Shown here piece by piece: positions 27,176 to 36,421 of a DNA stretch of 37,677 bases. The stretch spans positions 1 to 37,677 of the forward strand of contig DTUJ01000157.1 in the NCBI GenBank assembly GCA_012964235.1, in the 5' to 3' direction. Below the pieces are notes generated by a model. That model searched no databases. It was given only the letters and a program-made list of their open reading frames with translations, and had not been told where the DNA came from. Origin of the DNA: Fidelibacterota bacterium (GTDB taxonomy: Bacteria; Fidelibacterota; Marinisomatia; Marinisomatales; UBA8229). How positions within the stretch are numbered: the stretch's first letter is position 1; each line of letters opens with the position of its first letter. The position numbers were made by a program, and so were the translations under genes.

Positions 27176-28138
27176 ATGGCACGGATTAGTTTTGATGATT
27201 TATTAAGCATAGGTGCTCACTTTGGACATGTAGTCCGCAAGTGGAATCCAAATTTCCAGCCTTATGTTCTCATGGAAAAAAATGGTGTTCACATTATTAA
27301 TCTTGAGGAAACACTGAAAAATCTTGAGAGAGCACTCCATTTTATCACAGACGTGATTTCACGCAATGGCGAAATTCTATTCGTCGGTACAAAAAAGCAG
27401 GCAAAAGATATTATTCAACAGGAAGCTGATCGATGTGGAATGTTTTATGTGGTTGAGCGCTGGCTTGGTGGGACACTTACAAATTTTTCTACAATTAAGA
27501 AAAGTATCAAGCGTCTTCAACTTCTGGAAAAAGAAGGATCAAGTATTTATGAGAATCTGACCAAGAAAGAATTACAAATGCTTAACCGTGAGAGGATTAA
27601 GTTATCTGATCAGCATCGTGGGATCAAGGATATGCGGCGCCTCCCTGATGCAGTTGTTATTGTGGATGCATTTTTTGAGTCTATTGCTATCAAAGAGGCA
27701 AATTTGTTGGAAATTCCAGTAATTGCTATAGTGGATTCTAACACAGATCCTAGGAAAATTGATTATCCGATTCCGGCAAATGACGATTCTATCCGAACAA
27801 TCCAATTAATCATATCTACTCTGACTGATGCTGTGATTGAAGCAAGGACAAAGGATGATGCTGTAGAAGATATTAAATTGGATTCCGAACAGTCAGATTC
27901 CAAGGAAGATAAGTCTGAAATAAAGAAAGAACAATTATCCGAAGAGACAAAGATAGAAACTGCCGCAGAGGAACTGGCAGTAAATACTGAAGAATTTGAT
28001 AGCACGACAGAAAAAACTGCTAAGAAAAAATCAGTCAAAACGAAAACTACCCTAGGGACTGATTCTGAAGAAAAGAAGACAAAAGGAAATAAGGATAGCC
28101 AGAAGAAACCTGCTGTAATAGAAGAGGAAGAGAATTAG
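27176..28138 (+). CDS. rpsB: 30S ribosomal protein S2 with long charged C-terminal extension
   Basis: The first ~225 residues are a normal S2 (GAHFGHVVRKWNPNFQPYV, ILFVGTKKQAKDII, RWLGGTLTNF, IAIVDSNTDPRKIDYPIP). The protein then continues for about 95 residues of low-complexity Glu/Asp/Ser/Lys sequence ending EEEEN, for 320 in total against about 241 in E. coli. The tail is first acidic, then lysine/threonine-rich, then acidic again. The tail has no recognisable domain. tsf follows 6 bp downstream, the normal partner. Confidence 0.97.
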   Translation: MARISFDDLLSIGAHFGHVVRKWNPNFQPYVLMEKNGVHIINLEETLKNLERALHFITDVISRNGEILFVGTKKQAKDIIQQEADRCGMFYVVERWLGGTLTNFSTIKKSIKRLQLLEKEGSSIYENLTKKELQMLNRERIKLSDQHRGIKDMRRLPDAVVIVDAFFESIAIKEANLLEIPVIAIVDSNTDPRKIDYPIPANDDSIRTIQLIISTLTDAVIEARTKDDAVEDIKLDSEQSDSKEDKSEIKKEQLSEETKIETAAEELAVNTEEFDSTTEKTAKKKSVKTKTTLGTDSEEKKTKGNKDSQKKPAVIEEEEN

Positions 28139-28144
28139 TTTGTT

Positions 28145-29481
<1,337 letters not shown>

Positions 29482-29487
29482 ATAGAT

Positions 29488-30045
29488 ATGATTGAAAATA
29501 TTTTAGAAGATTCTGAACATCGTATGGATCAAACTCTTGTCCATACACGAATGGAGTTAGGGAAGGTTCGAACAGGACGTGCAAATCCAGAACTTCTTGA
29601 TGGCATCCAGGTGAGCTACTACGGAACAATGACACCGTTAAATCAGGTAGCAAATATATCAGTTCCGAATCCACAGAGAATGTCTATCCTGCCCTATGAA
29701 AAAGCATTGATTCCTGATATTGAAAAAGCGATCCTCGAGAGTAATATTGGATTGACACCCAGCAATAACGGTAATGCTGTCATCGTTCCTATACCCCAAT
29801 TATCTGAGGAGAGGAGAAAGGAACTTATCAGATATGTTCATGATTTAGTGGAAGAGGGAAGAGTTTCTGTTCGGAATGTTCGAAAGGATGCAAACCACCA
29901 ACTGAAGGATCTCCAAACTGGGGAGCATATATCAGAAGATGAAATCAGACGAGCGGAAAATGATATTCAGACAATGACGGACAGGCATATCAATGAATTG
30001 AAAACAGTACAGGAACAAAAAGAAAAAGAAATCATGAAAGTATAG
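29488..30045 (+). CDS. frr: Ribosome recycling factor
   Basis: The 185-residue protein has the RRF pattern: KVRTGRANPELLDGIQVSYYG, PYEKALIPDIEKAI, LSEERRKELIRYVHDLVEEG and VRNVRKDAN. It splits post-termination ribosomes with EF-G. It is the last plus-strand gene; the next gene is convergent. Confidence 0.98.
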   Translation: MIENILEDSEHRMDQTLVHTRMELGKVRTGRANPELLDGIQVSYYGTMTPLNQVANISVPNPQRMSILPYEKALIPDIEKAILESNIGLTPSNNGNAVIVPIPQLSEERRKELIRYVHDLVEEGRVSVRNVRKDANHQLKDLQTGEHISEDEIRRAENDIQTMTDRHINELKTVQEQKEKEIMKV

Positions 30046-30052
30046 TTCTTTC

Positions 30053-30087
30053 CCCTTCGCGGGCGACTCCTTTAGAAGGGTTAATTT
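30053..30087 (+). terminator. Possible terminator between frr and convergent nrdJ
   Basis: CCCTTC (30053-30058) pairs perfectly with GAAGGG (30075-30080) over a 16-nt loop, followed by an imperfect T-rich TTAATTT. It sits in the 63-bp gap between two convergent genes. The loop is large and the T-run broken, so efficiency is uncertain. Confidence 0.42.
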
Positions 30088-30108
30088 AAAATTAAATATA
30101 TAAAGTAT

Positions 30109-32535
30109 TTAATCACATTTAGAAAATCCACAGCCCGTACAAGTTACGCACCCTGATTGAAACTGAACGGGGCCACCACAGTCGGGACATGAAGAAATAT
30201 TTTTTACTGTATAGTCTTGTATATTCTTACCATGTGTTTCAGCTTCATTGGCAATGGTAAAATGTGTAAATTTTGGTTCATCTTTTGATTTTTTCTGTGT
30301 GTGGTTTTTCAGATAGTCATCCAATGCTTTCCCAATAGCATCAGGAGTAGAAAGTATAAGTCGTCCATCTTCCCATGTCGGGTTTGGGCCACTAATTCCT
30401 TTTAATTGCTTCACAATAGATTCAGGATTGATTCCTGATCGTAAAGCTAGAGAAATAAGTCGGCTAATTGCCTCAGATTGTGCAGCTGCATTTCCACCGG
30501 CTTTACCAATAGCAGTAAATACTTCACAAAGGCCATGTTCATCTTCATTGACAGTAATGTATAATGTTCCTTCCCCTGTACGAATTCTCCGGGTTCTTCC
30601 TAAGGTTGTATTAGGCCTGAATCGAGGTTCAGCTCTCACACGGATTTTTTCGGCTGATTTATTCGTGGTTGATTCTTGTATTTCTTTTTCTTCATTCGTT
30701 TTTGCATCTGTGATGAGTACGCCTTCACGTGCACCCTCCCGGTAAACAGTAATACCCTTTAATCCTGCTTTATAAGCAGTCATATAAATATCTGCAACGG
30801 TTTCAACTGAAACGTCTCCAGGTAGATTTACGGTTGAAGAGATAGAACTGTCAATATACTTTTGGATGACCCCTTGCATTTTTACGCGAAAATAGGGATC
30901 AATATTATGAGCAGTGATAACATAGTCAGGGAGGTTCTCATCATTTCCAAAGAGTTTTTCAATGATGGGGTGATATACTTTATATTCTTTAAACAGTTTA
31001 CCATTGCCTTTATTTTTCTTTACTCTCCGTCTGTAAGATGTATCAAAAATCGGTTCGATCCCGGAGGAAACTCTGGCAACAATGGCCCCGCTTCCGGTTG
31101 GAGCTACAGTTGTGAGAGTGCTATTTCGGATACCGTGTTTTTGAATTTGGTCCCGAAGGTTCTTTGGTAGATTTTTAATAAATTTACTTTTACTATGCCC
31201 AGACCAGTCAAAATTCGGAAATATACCCTTTTCTTTCGCCAATTCTATACTGGTTTCATAGGAAGTATCTCGAAAAATTTGCATAATCTGGTCCACGGTC
31301 TGAAGCGCATCCTCACTATCGTACTTAATATTCATTTTTACCAACATATCAGCCAGCCCAAGAATTCCGAGTCCAACTCTACGATCATTCTTAGCATTAG
31401 CTTTTTGTGATGCCAAGGCATGCCTTTTCATGTTGTAATCAACAACATTGTCTAGAAAGCGAAATCCCATGGAGACAGTTTCTTTAAACTTATCAATGGT
31501 GAAATTTTTATTATTATCTACGAACCTTTCTAGATTGATTGCGCCCAGATTACAGCACCCGCCCTCTGGTAATGGTTGTTCAGCGCATGGATTTGTTGAT
31601 ACTAAAGGACTACAATATTCTGCATTGTGATAATCTTTCATTGTGTCCCAAAAGAGAAGACCCGGCTCCGCACTGCTATGTGCATAATGGATTATCTTAT
31701 TCCATAAATCTCGCGCTTTAACAGTTTTGTATGCCGTATTCTTCCACATGAGTTCAAAATCGTCATTCTGTTCTACTGCTTGTAAAAATTTATGTGTTAA
31801 CAGAACAGAAATATTGGAGTATTTAACCATATTTATATCACCTGTTTTGATGGCGATAAATTTTTCGATATCAGGATGATCTACCCGGAGCGTTTGCATA
31901 TTGGCACCCCGTCTTCCATGCTGAGCAATTGTATTTGTATTCTCGCTGAACAGGTTCATGAATCCCGTTGGCCCGCATGATTCCCCTCCCGTTCCATGGA
32001 TCGCATCGCCTGCAGGTCTCAAAAGTGAGAGATCATGGCCACACCCACCACCATATTTATAGGTAAGAGCTTCGTCGTTAATAGCGGCATAGATTGCATT
32101 TATGGAATCGTCCTTAATAGCAACAACATAACAATTATTTAATGTTGTTGTAATGTCCTCACGGCCTGCTCCATGCATAATACGACCACCCGGGACAAAC
32201 CTGAAATCTTCAAGTATAGAAAAGAAATTTTTCTCCCATTTATCTTTAAGCTGTTTCGTTTTCTCAACGGAGGAAATGCTTTTTGCCTGACGGGTCCATA
32301 ATTCCCAGGGATGTTGTTCCCAGGGGGCTAAATACTTATTCTTCAAGACATCCATACCGAGGGTATCTTTTCCATAATAATTGTTTATTTGAAATTCAGT
32401 GGGTAATTCACCATCTGACTTAATCAATGGTTCTGAATCTATCTTGACGTTGAGGAGAGCTTCCGGAACTTTTGGATCTGGTGCTTTGGATCTAACTTTT
32501 GTAGAGGTAAAATCTAGTTCTATTGCTTCAGCCAT
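30109..32535 (-). CDS. nrdJ: Adenosylcobalamin-dependent (class II) ribonucleotide reductase
   Basis: This 808-residue protein is a class II RNR large enzyme. The redox cysteine partner is Cys135 (LNNCYVVAI); the active-site triad is Asn315, Cys317 and Glu319 in STNPCAEQPL. The thiyl-loop and barrel motifs follow (HGRRGANMQTL, APTGSGAIVARVS). The C-terminal 27 residues hold six cysteines (783, 786, 796, 799, 802, 807), a zinc-ribbon/redox tail common in NrdJ. It needs B12 but neither oxygen nor a separate radical subunit, so the organism needs a cobalamin supply. No ATP-cone is obvious at the N terminus. The start at 32535 has only a weak ribosome-binding site. Confidence 0.96.
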   Translation of the reverse strand: MAEAIELDFTSTKVRSKAPDPKVPEALLNVKIDSEPLIKSDGELPTEFQINNYYGKDTLGMDVLKNKYLAPWEQHPWELWTRQAKSISSVEKTKQLKDKWEKNFFSILEDFRFVPGGRIMHGAGREDITTTLNNCYVVAIKDDSINAIYAAINDEALTYKYGGGCGHDLSLLRPAGDAIHGTGGESCGPTGFMNLFSENTNTIAQHGRRGANMQTLRVDHPDIEKFIAIKTGDINMVKYSNISVLLTHKFLQAVEQNDDFELMWKNTAYKTVKARDLWNKIIHYAHSSAEPGLLFWDTMKDYHNAEYCSPLVSTNPCAEQPLPEGGCCNLGAINLERFVDNNKNFTIDKFKETVSMGFRFLDNVVDYNMKRHALASQKANAKNDRRVGLGILGLADMLVKMNIKYDSEDALQTVDQIMQIFRDTSYETSIELAKEKGIFPNFDWSGHSKSKFIKNLPKNLRDQIQKHGIRNSTLTTVAPTGSGAIVARVSSGIEPIFDTSYRRRVKKNKGNGKLFKEYKVYHPIIEKLFGNDENLPDYVITAHNIDPYFRVKMQGVIQKYIDSSISSTVNLPGDVSVETVADIYMTAYKAGLKGITVYREGAREGVLITDAKTNEEKEIQESTTNKSAEKIRVRAEPRFRPNTTLGRTRRIRTGEGTLYITVNEDEHGLCEVFTAIGKAGGNAAAQSEAISRLISLALRSGINPESIVKQLKGISGPNPTWEDGRLILSTPDAIGKALDDYLKNHTQKKSKDEPKFTHFTIANEAETHGKNIQDYTVKNISSCPDCGGPVQFQSGCVTCTGCGFSKCD

Positions 32536-32623
32536 TTCCGTTTTTCTGTACTAATTTTTCATTCAGTGGACGAAATCGGCAAGTGAAAAAATACCGTAAA
32601 GCAAGAAATTATGTTATAAATTG

Positions 32624-32640
32624 TTGGGTTGGCAGCCCAA
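32624..32640. repeat. Inverted repeat at the predicted nrdJ transcription start
   Basis: TTGGGT (32624-32629) and GCCCAA (32635-32640) form a 6-bp stem (one G-T pair) over a 5-nt loop. It overlaps the -7 element and presumed start site, so it could be an operator or a 5' stem. No T-run follows, so not a terminator. Confidence 0.4.
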
Positions 32641-32669
32641 ATTTATCTACAAGTAAATTAACAGACAAA
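32638..32669 (-). promoter_or_regulatory. Candidate Bacteroidetes-type promoter for nrdJ
   Basis: On the minus strand, TTTG (32669-32666) is followed after 20 bp by TAAATTTG (32645-32638), an exact match to the -33 TTTG / -7 TAnnTTTG pattern of Bacteroidetes sigma factors. It lies about 100 bp before the nrdJ start. It is suggestive only, since the region is AT-rich. Confidence 0.4.
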
Positions 32670-32855
32670 TAGAAATATTGGTTTAAAGTGGTTTTTTTAA
32701 AATTCTCCAAAATTTGATTTGGTTTTTATTGAGAACAATACATAATAATAAAAACATTTTATTCATTTAGCTGGTTATAAAAATATAGTTAAAACATAAT
32801 TGGAAAAGGGATTCTCATAGCATTGTTTATCGGATTTATTGACAGTTTTTTATAG

Positions 32856-34211
32856 TTACGCTTGAGTTTTTATTAATGGAAATTTCCTGACTGTCCAGTA
32901 AACCCAGGTCAACGCTACTATGGATGAAACAACCGTTGAGATCATCATGGAATACCAGATCCATTCCAGAGGTCGACCTTGAATAAAAATAAAAAATGCT
33001 GCCAATGGAGACGATACTAGCAATACACGAATGGACGTAATGATTAACAAAGGCATTCCAAGACCAAGGCCCTGGAGAATACGACCACAAGGCATGGCAG
33101 TCGCAACCAATGGATAAACGATGGACATAAGCCTTAAATATTTGACCGCTGTATTTTGGATATAAATATCCTTAGTAAAACCCATGATTAATTGTGGTGC
33201 ACAAGCATATACAATAATAGAAATAACCACCGTGATCATGAATGACCTGGTTAATCCGTATTTAATAATATATTTTACTTTGTCCAATTTCTGCGCACCA
33301 TGAAACATGCCCACCAAAGTTGTTAATGCGAATGCTATGGACATAATAGGTAGAAAAATGACCATATCAATTCGTCCGCCAACCTGGTAGGCAGCCACCG
33401 AATCAGTGGAAAAATAAACGAGAATCCTATTAAAAATTAACTGTCCGATAGACATGATCACCATGGACATGGAAGCAGGAAGGCCAACTTTAATAATATC
33501 TTTCATAATAAAAGAAGATGGTTTGAAATCCTTTAAACGAAAGGTAATATAGGAATGCTCTTTGACGAACAACATATAAACAAAAATAATAAAAACGATT
33601 ATCTGGCTAATAACAGTTGCCCATGCTGCCCCAGGGATACCAAACCCAAGTGTAAAAATAAAAATTGGGTCCAGTATAATATTCAGTACAGTCCCTAACG
33701 CGGCTACTGTCATTGGAAATTTGGTATCCCCTTCCCCAGCCAGGATGGAACGAAAAAACGCAGACAGCACCATAAAGGGTAATCCAATACAAATAACTCT
33801 GAGATAAGACCAGCTTAAGTTAGCCACATCAGCGGTTGCACCAATACTGACTAAAATTTGTTTGCCGTAAACCAACCCGACAGTTGTTAATACAACGCTG
33901 ATACCTAAACCCAGAACCACTGCATGTTCTGCGCTGTTATCAGCGCTGATTTTATCTTTTGCACCAATGAATCGGGCTATGGAAGCAGTAACGCCGGCAC
34001 CCAGTCCAAATGTCAACCCCAGAACAAAAAAGAATAAGGGCATGTTAAAAGCCACAGCTGCAATGGCATTGCCACTCAACCGGCCGATAAATACCATATC
34101 AACGATAGAATAAATTGTTTGAATGCTCATCCCAGCCATGACCGGAATAGCTAATTTCCATAAACCCTTTGCAGGGTTGGATAAATATTCTTCTAGTCTG
34201 GATTCAGCCAT
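32856..34211 (-). CDS. MATE-family multidrug/toxin efflux transporter
   Basis: I choose ATG 34211 (451 residues; MAESRLEEY) over a TTG four codons upstream. The protein has about 12 hydrophobic segments in two similar halves, and the MATE-type start LAIPVMAGMSIQTIYSIVDMV followed by FIGRLSG. MATE proteins expel cationic compounds using Na+ or H+ gradients. The substrate cannot be read. The upstream 327 bp holds a decayed thioredoxin gene, so its promoter may lie within those remnants. Confidence 0.93.
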   Translation of the reverse strand: MAESRLEEYLSNPAKGLWKLAIPVMAGMSIQTIYSIVDMVFIGRLSGNAIAAVAFNMPLFFFVLGLTFGLGAGVTASIARFIGAKDKISADNSAEHAVVLGLGISVVLTTVGLVYGKQILVSIGATADVANLSWSYLRVICIGLPFMVLSAFFRSILAGEGDTKFPMTVAALGTVLNIILDPIFIFTLGFGIPGAAWATVISQIIVFIIFVYMLFVKEHSYITFRLKDFKPSSFIMKDIIKVGLPASMSMVIMSIGQLIFNRILVYFSTDSVAAYQVGGRIDMVIFLPIMSIAFALTTLVGMFHGAQKLDKVKYIIKYGLTRSFMITVVISIIVYACAPQLIMGFTKDIYIQNTAVKYLRLMSIVYPLVATAMPCGRILQGLGLGMPLLIITSIRVLLVSSPLAAFFIFIQGRPLEWIWYSMMISTVVSSIVALTWVYWTVRKFPLIKTQA

Positions 34212-34297
34212 AGGTAACACCAAAGTTAGATTAAATAGTCTAGAAATTAATGCTTATTTCCTGCGACAGAAGGAAGCTCATGAAAAACAGGAAGGTG

Positions 34298-34492
34298 TGT
34301 TGCATCCGCATTCAGTTTGTCAATGGTGACTTTACCCTTGAAAACTCTTGAGCCAATTCATCGATTACGGGACCGATGGTTCTACATGTGCCATACTCTA
34401 GGTAGCCAGATATAAATCAAGGTCAATCCAATTTGATTTTCAACGGTTTCCTGCCAATTTTCATCTGTGTATGTTATTACGAAATCGTTCAT
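34298..34492 (-). pseudogene. Thioredoxin pseudogene (two frameshifts, active site lost, 3' half missing)
   Basis: From ATG 34492, with AAAGGA (34504-34499) as ribosome-binding site, the frame reads NDFVITYTDENWQETVENQ then LTLIYIW, the thioredoxin start. At about 34393 one extra base shifts the frame; the next frame reads GTCRTIGPVIDELAQEF, the stretch after the active site. The bases that should encode the Trp-Cys of WCxxC have become AGAGTAT. A second shift of two bases at 34341-34340 leads to KGKVTIDKLNADAT, the next thioredoxin strand. Similarity then ends; the cis-proline half is missing. An in-frame TAG stops the first frame. Several independent lesions argue against one sequencing error. 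Confidence 0.8.
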
Positions 34493-34538
34493 GTTAATTC
34501 CTTTCTTTTTCTCTTTAGATGAAAAAGATCAGAAATGG

Positions 34539-36350
34539 CTATACATTAATTGAAGCAAAGGGCCAGAGGATTGGAATTAACCAGGTTGCCATGCACCATA
34601 ATACAATTGCCAGGGGCAATCCCACGCGCACATAATCAGTAAACTTATACCCGCCGGGACTATAAACCATCAAATTTGTCTGGTAACCGATGGGTGTAAT
34701 AAATGATGCAGAAGCTGCAAAACATACTGCAAACACGAATGTCCGGGGGTCTAATCCCATCTGCTGAGCAGCAGAAATGGCTATAGGTGTCATAATAATA
34801 GCTGTGGCGGCGTTGGATGTCGTTTCCGTCAGAATTATTGTAACCAGGTATATTAAAGACAGCATAATCGTTGGACGGATGAGTGGATTAAATGCATTTG
34901 CAATATCATTTAATACTGTTCCAATCCAAAAAGCAGTTCCGCTTTTTTGAATGACAATTCCCAAAGGAATTAATGCAGCGATCAACACGATTACCTGCCA
35001 ATTAATACTCTGATAAGCTTCATTCGCTGTGATAACTCTGATGACTAAAAGAAATATGGCTCCGATCAAAGCTCCTTTCAAAATAGGAACAATCCCTAGT
35101 GCAGCTAGGATAACTGTGCCCAATATCACTGCGACGCTTACCCACCAATATTTATGTTTTTGCAGTGTTGCTTCAATTTCACCCAGAACAATGAAATCAC
35201 CAGAATCAGAAAGCTCTTTAATTTTTTCAATTGGTCCATAGATGAGAAGTGTATCAAATGCTTGAAGAACAACATGGGCAATTTTCTTTCTGAGAATCTC
35301 TCCTTCCCGCCTGATTGCTAAAATGAAACTACCAAAACGGCGGCGGAAATTGATTTCCATTAAACTTTTACCTACCAAATCTGTCCGATTCGTTATCAGA
35401 CATTCTACCAGAGTATTATCATCATGGATTAATTCATCCTGGGTCAATTTTTCATCCGTCAGCATTGTGACTTTTTCTACTTCCTTCATGCGTAAAAAGT
35501 TTTCAAGAGAACCCCGGACAAATAAGATATCTTCTGGATAAATAATTGTATCCCGAATATTTTTACTGATTAGTTTACCATCTCTTAATATATCTAAAAC
35601 CGTGATATCGTAATTCTTATTTACGGCTCTTTCCTTGCAAGTACGCCCAACAAGTGGGGATTCTTCACTCACTTTTAATTCAGTCAAATAACCACCCATG
35701 TGATAGCTTTTGGTTAAACTGGACGTTACAGTTCTGGATGGTATTAAAAATGGAACGGCTATTAATAAATAGGCCACACCAATAACGAGCATAACCAATC
35801 CGAATTTTGCGAACTCAAACATTCCCAAGGGTGGCGATGAAGGTATGGTATTGACATAAATTGAATTCACCAGGAGATTTGTGGATGTACCTACTAAAGT
35901 AAGTGTACCTCCAATGATGGCGATATAACTCAACGGCATAAGCAATTTAGATGGACTTAAATTATACTTTTGAGCAAGACGAATTGTCAATGGAATAAAG
36001 ATAGCTACGATAGCCGTATTATTAACAAAGGCTGAAGCCAAGGCAACCGATATCAAAAAAACAAACAAACCAAGGAATCGAGACCGTTCAGTGAGTTTAT
36101 TCAGACGAATTACCATATATTCCAATATTCCTGATTTTTGTAGGGCATGGCTTAATACAAATAACAATGCAATGGTGATCACGGCTGGATTTGCAAATCC
36201 GCTTATGGCTTCTTCCGGTGAGATATAGCCCAATACCAATACAACTGCTAATATTGACAATGCCGTTACATCCAGCGGAAACAGCTCCCCTACAAACAGG
36301 ATAAACATTAGGGTAATTACACCCAGAACTATGGCAATTTCAAGAGTCAT
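34539..36350 (-). CDS. SLC13/DASS-family anion permease with two RCK_C (TrkA-C) domains
   Basis: The 603-residue protein has two membrane halves separated by a soluble insert. The first half (about 1-205) contains NNTA (about 110) and GTSTN (154-158); the second shows TSNAATAIIMTP and GYQTNLMVYSPGGY, the paired substrate/sodium-site motifs of the family. The insert holds two RCK_C-like domains (about 221-295 and 310-385; SPLVGRTCKE, TDLVGKSLMEI). Members with this layout include putative sulfate or dicarboxylate transporters. The substrate is unknown; the RCK_C domains suggest ligand control. Confidence 0.9.
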   Translation of the reverse strand: MTLEIAIVLGVITLMFILFVGELFPLDVTALSILAVVLVLGYISPEEAISGFANPAVITIALLFVLSHALQKSGILEYMVIRLNKLTERSRFLGLFVFLISVALASAFVNNTAIVAIFIPLTIRLAQKYNLSPSKLLMPLSYIAIIGGTLTLVGTSTNLLVNSIYVNTIPSSPPLGMFEFAKFGLVMLVIGVAYLLIAVPFLIPSRTVTSSLTKSYHMGGYLTELKVSEESPLVGRTCKERAVNKNYDITVLDILRDGKLISKNIRDTIIYPEDILFVRGSLENFLRMKEVEKVTMLTDEKLTQDELIHDDNTLVECLITNRTDLVGKSLMEINFRRRFGSFILAIRREGEILRKKIAHVVLQAFDTLLIYGPIEKIKELSDSGDFIVLGEIEATLQKHKYWWVSVAVILGTVILAALGIVPILKGALIGAIFLLVIRVITANEAYQSINWQVIVLIAALIPLGIVIQKSGTAFWIGTVLNDIANAFNPLIRPTIMLSLIYLVTIILTETTSNAATAIIMTPIAISAAQQMGLDPRTFVFAVCFAASASFITPIGYQTNLMVYSPGGYKFTDYVRVGLPLAIVLWCMATWLIPILWPFASINV

Positions 36351-36421
36351 ATGTTAACAATTATCCTCAGCAGATTTTTCCTGGTGATATTTTAAGGGTC
36401 ACTAATTGGATTTTTTTATCA

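Larger units (their letters stand above)
32536..32855. other. AT-rich 320-bp intergenic region, nrdJ upstream
   Basis: This gap lies between the MATE stop and the nrdJ start, both minus strand. I see no gene. It holds a candidate promoter (32638-32669), an inverted repeat (32624-32640), and AT-rich tracts with weak hairpins that could end MATE transcription. I see no cobalamin riboswitch or NrdR box. Confidence 0.7.

Noticed and set aside
32536-32700. Cobalamin riboswitch or NrdR box before nrdJ
   Set aside because: A CCACTGAA string (minus strand, near 32575-32565) hinted at a B12 element, but the B12-box core and surrounding stems are absent. No paired NrdR-type palindromes were seen.
34123-34329. 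Plus-strand 68-codon frame at the MATE gene start
   Set aside because: It is antisense to the MATE N terminus and the thioredoxin remnant, with no ribosome-binding site or recognisable product.
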